Shown here: in pieces, positions 60,252 through 64,000 of the stretch
Numbering within the stretch: position 1 is the stretch's first letter
How the letters are laid out: every line of letters begins with the position of its first letter
Source: SIG603 sp964370775
GTDB lineage: Bacteria; Bacillota; Clostridia; Oscillospirales; Acutalibacteraceae
NCBI GenBank assembly: GCA_964370775.1
Contig: CAYJKT010000008.1
Span: 33,613-97,612, forward strand
Direction of reading: 5' to 3'
DNA length: 64,000 nucleotides
The notes under the pieces: generated by a model
What the model was told of the DNA's origin: nothing
Databases searched by the model: none
What the model saw: only the letters and a program-made list of their open reading frames with translations
Program-made: the position numbers and the translations under genes

Positions 60252-60479
60252 TTAAGAATTTACACTATTGACAGAGATACCGTCTCTGCTTTTTTTGAAC
60301 AGAAAAGTAATACACCATAAAGCAGAAATGCCTACCAAAGTATAAACAACTCTCGCAAATGCAGCATCTTGGCCACCAAAAATTGTGGCTACGAGGTCGA
60401 ACTCAAAAAGACCAATAAGACCCCAGTTGAGTCCACCAACTATCAAAAGAATTAACGCTAAAATATCTATCGCCTTCAT
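60252..60479 (-). CDS. DUF378 family small membrane protein
   Basis: A 75-residue protein with two transmembrane helices. The signature VGGLNWGLIGLFEFDLVATIFGG (about 14-36) and ARVVYTLVGISALW are diagnostic of DUF378. The function is unknown; such proteins are common in Firmicutes and often linked to stress or spores. GGTGG-type site before the ATG at 60479. Single gene. Confidence 0.9.
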   Translation of the reverse strand: MKAIDILALILLIVGGLNWGLIGLFEFDLVATIFGGQDAAFARVVYTLVGISALWCITFLFKKSRDGISVNSVNS

Positions 60480-60538
60480 AATATTACCACCTTTATTATA
60501 GATATAACTATTATAGGCTTTTTAAATAAAAATATACA

Positions 60539-61900
60539 TTAATTTTTTAAACTTTGTAAAACAGCTGGAATTCTACCACCACGATTAATGAAAACAGATG
60601 GACTTTTTGTGTTGATGTCCATAATAGGACCACCACCTAACAGACCACCGAAGTTAAGTTCCTCACCAGCATTTTTGCCAATTGCAGGGATTAACCTAAC
60701 AGCAGTTGTTTTTGTGTTAACCATACCAATAGCCGCTTCGTCTGCTATGATACCAGATAGAATTTCGGCAGTAGTGTCGCCAGGAAGAATAATCATATCC
60801 AAACCAACTGAACACACGCATGTCATTGCTTCTAGCTTGTTTAATGTAAGAGAACCGCTTCTTGCAGCCTCAATCATACCAGCATCTTCAGAAACAGGGA
60901 TAAACGCACCAGACAAGCCACCAACATGAGAACTCGCCATAACTCCACCTTTTTTAACTGCGTCATTAAGCAAAGCAAGAGCAGCAGTTGTACCATGAGC
61001 GCCACATTGCTCTAGACCCATTTCTTCTAGGATGTACGCAACGCTATCGCCAACAGCGGGTGTAGGAGCTAAAGATAAGTCAACGATACCAAAAGGTACA
61101 CAAAGTCTTTTTGAAGCCTCTTGAGCAACAAGTTGACCCATTCTTGTAATTTTGAAAGCAGTTTTCTTAATCAGTTCTGCAACTTCTGTTAAATCAGCGT
61201 CTTTAGGTAGTTTAGAAAGAGCTGCACGAACAACACCAGGGCCAGAAACGCCAACGTTAATTACGCTGTCAGGCTCGCCAACACCGTGGAAAGCACCAGC
61301 CATGAAAGGGTTGTCCTCAGGCGCATTACAGAACACAACTAGCTTAGCAGCACCGATACATTCACGGTCTTTAGTAAGTTCAGCACTTTTTAAAATAACT
61401 TCGCCCATTTTTTTAACAGCGTCCATGTTAATACCTGCTTTTGTTGTGCCAACATTAACGCTAGAACATACGAAAGAAGTCTCTGCAAGTGCTTCTGGAA
61501 TACTCTCTATCAAAGCGTAATCACCAGCTGAAAAACCTTTGTGAACAAGCGCTGAGTAACCACCTATGAAGTTAACTCCAACATTTTTAGCAGCTCTGTC
61601 TAACGCTCTTGCAAAATGAATAGGGTTAGCACTTGGGTTAGCACCAGCAAGCATTGCTATTGGTGTAACTGAAATTCTTTTGTTAACAATTGGAATACCA
61701 AAGTCTTTGCTTATATTCTCACCTGTTTTAACTAGATTTTCAGCATATCTACAAATTTTGTCATAAACCATGTCACATGATTTTTTTGTATCAGAATTAA
61801 TACAATCAACAAGAGAAATACCCATAGTTATAGTTCTAACATCAAGGTCCTCATTGTCTATCATATTAATGGTTTCTAAAATATCACTCGTGTTAAGCAT
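60539..61900 (-). CDS. UPF0210 (DUF711, PFL-fold) family protein
   Basis: A 453-residue cytoplasmic protein of the UPF0210 family, with conserved segments MGISLVDCINSDT, FIGGYSALVHKGF, SSVNVGTTKAGINMDAV, FHGVGEPDSVINVGVSGPGVV and GVMASSHVGGLSGAFIPVSED. The fold resembles glycyl-radical enzymes in parts, but there is no radical Gly motif. The function is unknown. It follows the ACT-domain gene by nine bases, a conserved pair in bacteria and archaea. A perfect AGGAGG site precedes the ATG. Confidence 0.92.
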   Translation of the reverse strand: MLNTSDILETINMIDNEDLDVRTITMGISLVDCINSDTKKSCDMVYDKICRYAENLVKTGENISKDFGIPIVNKRISVTPIAMLAGANPSANPIHFARALDRAAKNVGVNFIGGYSALVHKGFSAGDYALIESIPEALAETSFVCSSVNVGTTKAGINMDAVKKMGEVILKSAELTKDRECIGAAKLVVFCNAPEDNPFMAGAFHGVGEPDSVINVGVSGPGVVRAALSKLPKDADLTEVAELIKKTAFKITRMGQLVAQEASKRLCVPFGIVDLSLAPTPAVGDSVAYILEEMGLEQCGAHGTTAALALLNDAVKKGGVMASSHVGGLSGAFIPVSEDAGMIEAARSGSLTLNKLEAMTCVCSVGLDMIILPGDTTAEILSGIIADEAAIGMVNTKTTAVRLIPAIGKNAGEELNFGGLLGGGPIMDINTKSPSVFINRGGRIPAVLQSLKN

Positions 61901-61909
61901 TTGTACCTC

Positions 61910-62185
61910 CTATATTCTGTGCATAGAATTAAAAATATCCTCATGCATAACGTGAATTTTTAAGTTTAATTTGTCGCCAGTTTCTTGAAGGGTATCAACA
62001 AGCTCACTAAATGGCACTTTACAGTTGTTTATCTCCACAACCATTATCATAGCAAATAAATCTTGCATAATAGACTGTGTAACCTCTATAACATTAACGT
62101 CGTTTTCTGCACATATAGTTGAAACTTTTGCAAGGATACCAACCATATCTTTACCCAAAACAGTAATAACAGCTCTCATATTCAT
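61910..62185 (-). CDS. ACT-domain protein, UPF0237 family
   Basis: A 91-residue stand-alone ACT domain: MRAVITVLGKDMVGILAKVSTICAENDVNVIEVTQ then FAMIMVVEINNCKVPFSEL. ACT domains bind small ligands, often amino acids, and regulate a partner; here the partner is most likely the UPF0210 protein encoded next. The ligand is unknown. Confidence 0.92.
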   Translation of the reverse strand: MNMRAVITVLGKDMVGILAKVSTICAENDVNVIEVTQSIMQDLFAMIMVVEINNCKVPFSELVDTLQETGDKLNLKIHVMHEDIFNSMHRI

Positions 62186-62267
62186 CTTCCTTTACTAATT
62201 TAATATACTATATATTATCTTAGATATTCACAAGAAAGTCAAGCTTTAATACACTAAAAAGTCAAAG

Positions 62268-62306
62268 AAAAACAAAACTCCCTAACAATTTTAGTTGTCA
62301 GGGAGT
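62268..62306 (-). terminator. Terminator after xylB
   Basis: ACTCCCT-x-ACAA and TTGT-x-AGGGAGT (62277-62306) with TTTTGTTTTTC in the minus direction. Confidence 0.85.
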
Positions 62307-62327
62307 AATTATAGCAAGTATGTTGAA

Positions 62328-63848
62328 TTATAATGAGTGCAAACTATGGAAACGGTCTTTTAAAACAGGGTATAAACCTTTGTAAACATTATAAAAACCT
62401 ATGTATTTATCTGTGTTTTCTTTAATAGGTGCTTGTACATTTTTTTGTTTGATTAATGTTTTGCATGCTGTAGGAATATCTTTATATATACCACACGCAA
62501 CAGTTGCAAGAATTGCCACACCTAAAGCAGGACCTTCTTCGTTCTCGTTTGTGATAACTTCGGTGTCATAAACATCAGCCATCATTTGACGCCAAATGTC
62601 ACTTTTACCTCCACCACCACATGCATACATCATGTTAGGGTTAACACCCATCTCATGAATTACATCTAGGCAGTGTCTTTGAGAGTAAATAACACCCTCC
62701 ATAATAGCACGAACAAGGTGATATTTTGTGTGAATTCCTGACAAGCCAAAGAAAACACCTCTTGATTTTTCATCAAGCACAGGGCTTCTTTCCCCCATTA
62801 AATAAGGCAAGAACAATAGTTTGTCTGCTCCTATTTCTATGTTAGCAACGCCTTTATCAAGCAAAACATAGCTGTCTGTGCCAAGTAGTTTTGCTACTTC
62901 TTCCTCAGAAACACAGAAGTTATCTCTGAACCATTTTAGAGACATACCGGCAGCAAGAGTACAGCTCATAACAGTGTATGCATTAGGCACAGCGGCACAG
63001 AATGTGTGAACTCTGCCGTATTTATCGATTTGTGGCTTATCTGAATGAGCAAAAATAACACCAGAAGTACCGATTGTTGTGAATGCTTTGCCTTCTTCAA
63101 CAACACCTGTTCCAATAGCAGCAGAGGCATTGTCTCCAGCGCCGTAGCACACGATAGTATCAGTACTTAAACCAGTAAGCTTTGCGACTTCTTCTGTCAC
63201 AGTGCCAGCGACATCAACAGACTCTTTGCACTCTGGCATTAAGTCTCTGTTAATCTCAAGAATATCAAGTATCTCGTTAGACCAAGCTCTGTTCTTAACA
63301 TCAAATAAATTAGTACCAGAAGCGTCACTTGCCTCTTGACCATATTTGCCAGTTAGCATAAATCTAACATAGTCTTTTGGTAACAAGATTTTGTGGCATT
63401 TTGCGTATATTTCAGGCTCGTTTTCTCTAACCCACAAAATTTTACCAGCAGTAAAACCAGTTAATGCCGGGTTAGCAGTGATTTCTATAAGTTTTTCTTT
63501 GCCAACTTTTGCTGTGATTTCTTCACATTGTTTAGTGGTTCTTCCGTCGCACCAAATGATAGAGTTTCTCAAAATTTGTCCGTTTTCATCAACCATAACA
63601 AGTCCGTGCATTTGACCAGATATACCGATACCTTTTAGCTCTTTAGGGTCGATACCACTTGTTTCTATAACAGATTTAATTGTAATAACAGCTGCATTCC
63701 ACCAGTCTTGTGGGTTTTGCTCTGCCCAACCATTTTGGGGTTGAATTAAATCGTATTCCACTGTTTTACTCGCTATCTTAGTTCCTTTATCATCAAAAAG
63801 AACTGTTTTAGTAGCAGAGGTGCCAAGGTCTATTCCAAGTACGTACAT
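62328..63848 (-). CDS. xylB: Xylulokinase
   Basis: Phosphorylates D-xylulose to xylulose-5-phosphate, feeding the pentose phosphate pathway. The 506-residue FGGY-family kinase begins MYVLGIDLGTSATKTVLFD; GISGQMHGLVMVDENG (catalytic Asp region), IIWCDGRT, GAGDNASAAIGTG and the late ACGGGGKSDIWRQMMADV follow. Length and GQMHG motif point to xylulokinase within the family. ATG 63848 has GGAGG upstream; an upstream in-frame extension is not conserved. No xylose isomerase or transporter is adjacent in the window. Confidence 0.93.
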   Translation of the reverse strand: MYVLGIDLGTSATKTVLFDDKGTKIASKTVEYDLIQPQNGWAEQNPQDWWNAAVITIKSVIETSGIDPKELKGIGISGQMHGLVMVDENGQILRNSIIWCDGRTTKQCEEITAKVGKEKLIEITANPALTGFTAGKILWVRENEPEIYAKCHKILLPKDYVRFMLTGKYGQEASDASGTNLFDVKNRAWSNEILDILEINRDLMPECKESVDVAGTVTEEVAKLTGLSTDTIVCYGAGDNASAAIGTGVVEEGKAFTTIGTSGVIFAHSDKPQIDKYGRVHTFCAAVPNAYTVMSCTLAAGMSLKWFRDNFCVSEEEVAKLLGTDSYVLLDKGVANIEIGADKLLFLPYLMGERSPVLDEKSRGVFFGLSGIHTKYHLVRAIMEGVIYSQRHCLDVIHEMGVNPNMMYACGGGGKSDIWRQMMADVYDTEVITNENEEGPALGVAILATVACGIYKDIPTACKTLIKQKNVQAPIKENTDKYIGFYNVYKGLYPVLKDRFHSLHSL

Positions 63849-63888
63849 AATATATCCTCCATAAATTTTATCGTTTAATTTAATATCC

Positions 63889-63917
63889 ATTATATTATTA
63901 TTGATACAAAAATGCAA
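63889..63917 (-). promoter_or_regulatory. Promoter of xylB
   Basis: On the minus strand TTGCAT (63917-63912), 17 bases, TATAAT (63894-63889). Confidence 0.65.
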
Positions 63918-63946
63918 TAGATAATGTGCATTTATCTTAATTTAGT

Positions 63947-64000
63947 GGCTCTATAATAAAAGTTGGGGTGGTAAAAAAGAGCCTACAAAAAAGAATAAAA
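63947..64000 (+). mobile_element. Possible insertion-sequence end (ISL3-like terminus), truncated by window edge
   Basis: GGCTCTATAATAAAAGTTG at 63947 onward resembles the GGCTCTTT-type termini of ISL3-family elements, and AGAGCC recurs inverted at 63978-63983. No transposase is in view, so this is a pattern resemblance only. Confidence 0.25.

Overview
The window is a continuous 64 kb stretch of a low-GC, AT-rich genome of a spore-forming, flagellated, rod-shaped Firmicute. Gene content (spoIIR, addB, mreBCD with a class B PBP, hisS-aspS, flagellin with a sigma-D type promoter, LTA-synthase-like enzyme, strong GGAGG ribosome sites) fits class Clostridia, probably near Lachnospirales. That placement is inference; there is no rRNA in the window. 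I saw no tRNA, rRNA, CRISPR array, phage or complete insertion sequence. One 25-N assembly gap lies at 13002-13026.

Left part (1-10.8 kb): addB (runs off the left edge), spoIIR, then envelope genes on the minus strand: a membrane-anchored family-10-like glycosylhydrolase, an LTA-synthase-like transferase, a DUF3048 lipoprotein and a VTC polyphosphate-polymerase domain protein overlapping a DUF4956 membrane protein. pduL follows on the plus strand. 10.8-16.7 kb is a flagellin island: a 560-residue flagellin with a sigma-D promoter, a structured leader and a CsrA-type hairpin, next to a glycosyltransferase and a methyltransferase that may modify flagellin.

16.7-36.5 kb is mostly minus-strand metabolism and housekeeping. 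An operon runs amino-acid ABC transporter, cytidylate-kinase-like protein, class III aminotransferase, iron alcohol dehydrogenase; it looks like uptake, transamination and reduction of an amine or amino acid. Then come an NSS transporter, GNAT and HD-domain proteins, hisS-aspS, mgsA, the mreBCD-PBP2 cell-shape operon, dut and a lysA-like decarboxylase. 36.6-41.1 kb on the plus strand holds a MATE exporter, a GntR/YtrA-type regulator with an ABC transporter, and aroF, followed by a 168-bp inverted-repeat element.

41.3-60 kb is the most interesting region: a surface-polysaccharide locus (polyprenyl glycosylphosphotransferase, Wzz-like protein, CpsD/BY-kinase-like ATPase, pyruvyl-transferase-family enzyme, FrhB-type iron-sulfur protein, glycosyltransferase, polymerase-like membrane protein, large beta-helix surface protein). 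Inside it lies a set of genes otherwise typical of lasso-peptide clusters: a PqqD/RRE protein, a B2-type transglutaminase-fold protease, two tandem HPr-kinase-like proteins and a PF14907-type nucleotidyltransferase, but no asparagine-synthetase-like cyclase and no recognisable precursor in the window. A perfect palindrome TTGTTAACAA recurs near several promoters of this region, two copies being spaced differently from the -35 box by one helical turn, which suggests a shared regulator. The right end (60-64 kb) carries DUF378, a UPF0210/UPF0237 pair, xylB and a possible insertion-sequence terminus cut by the window edge.
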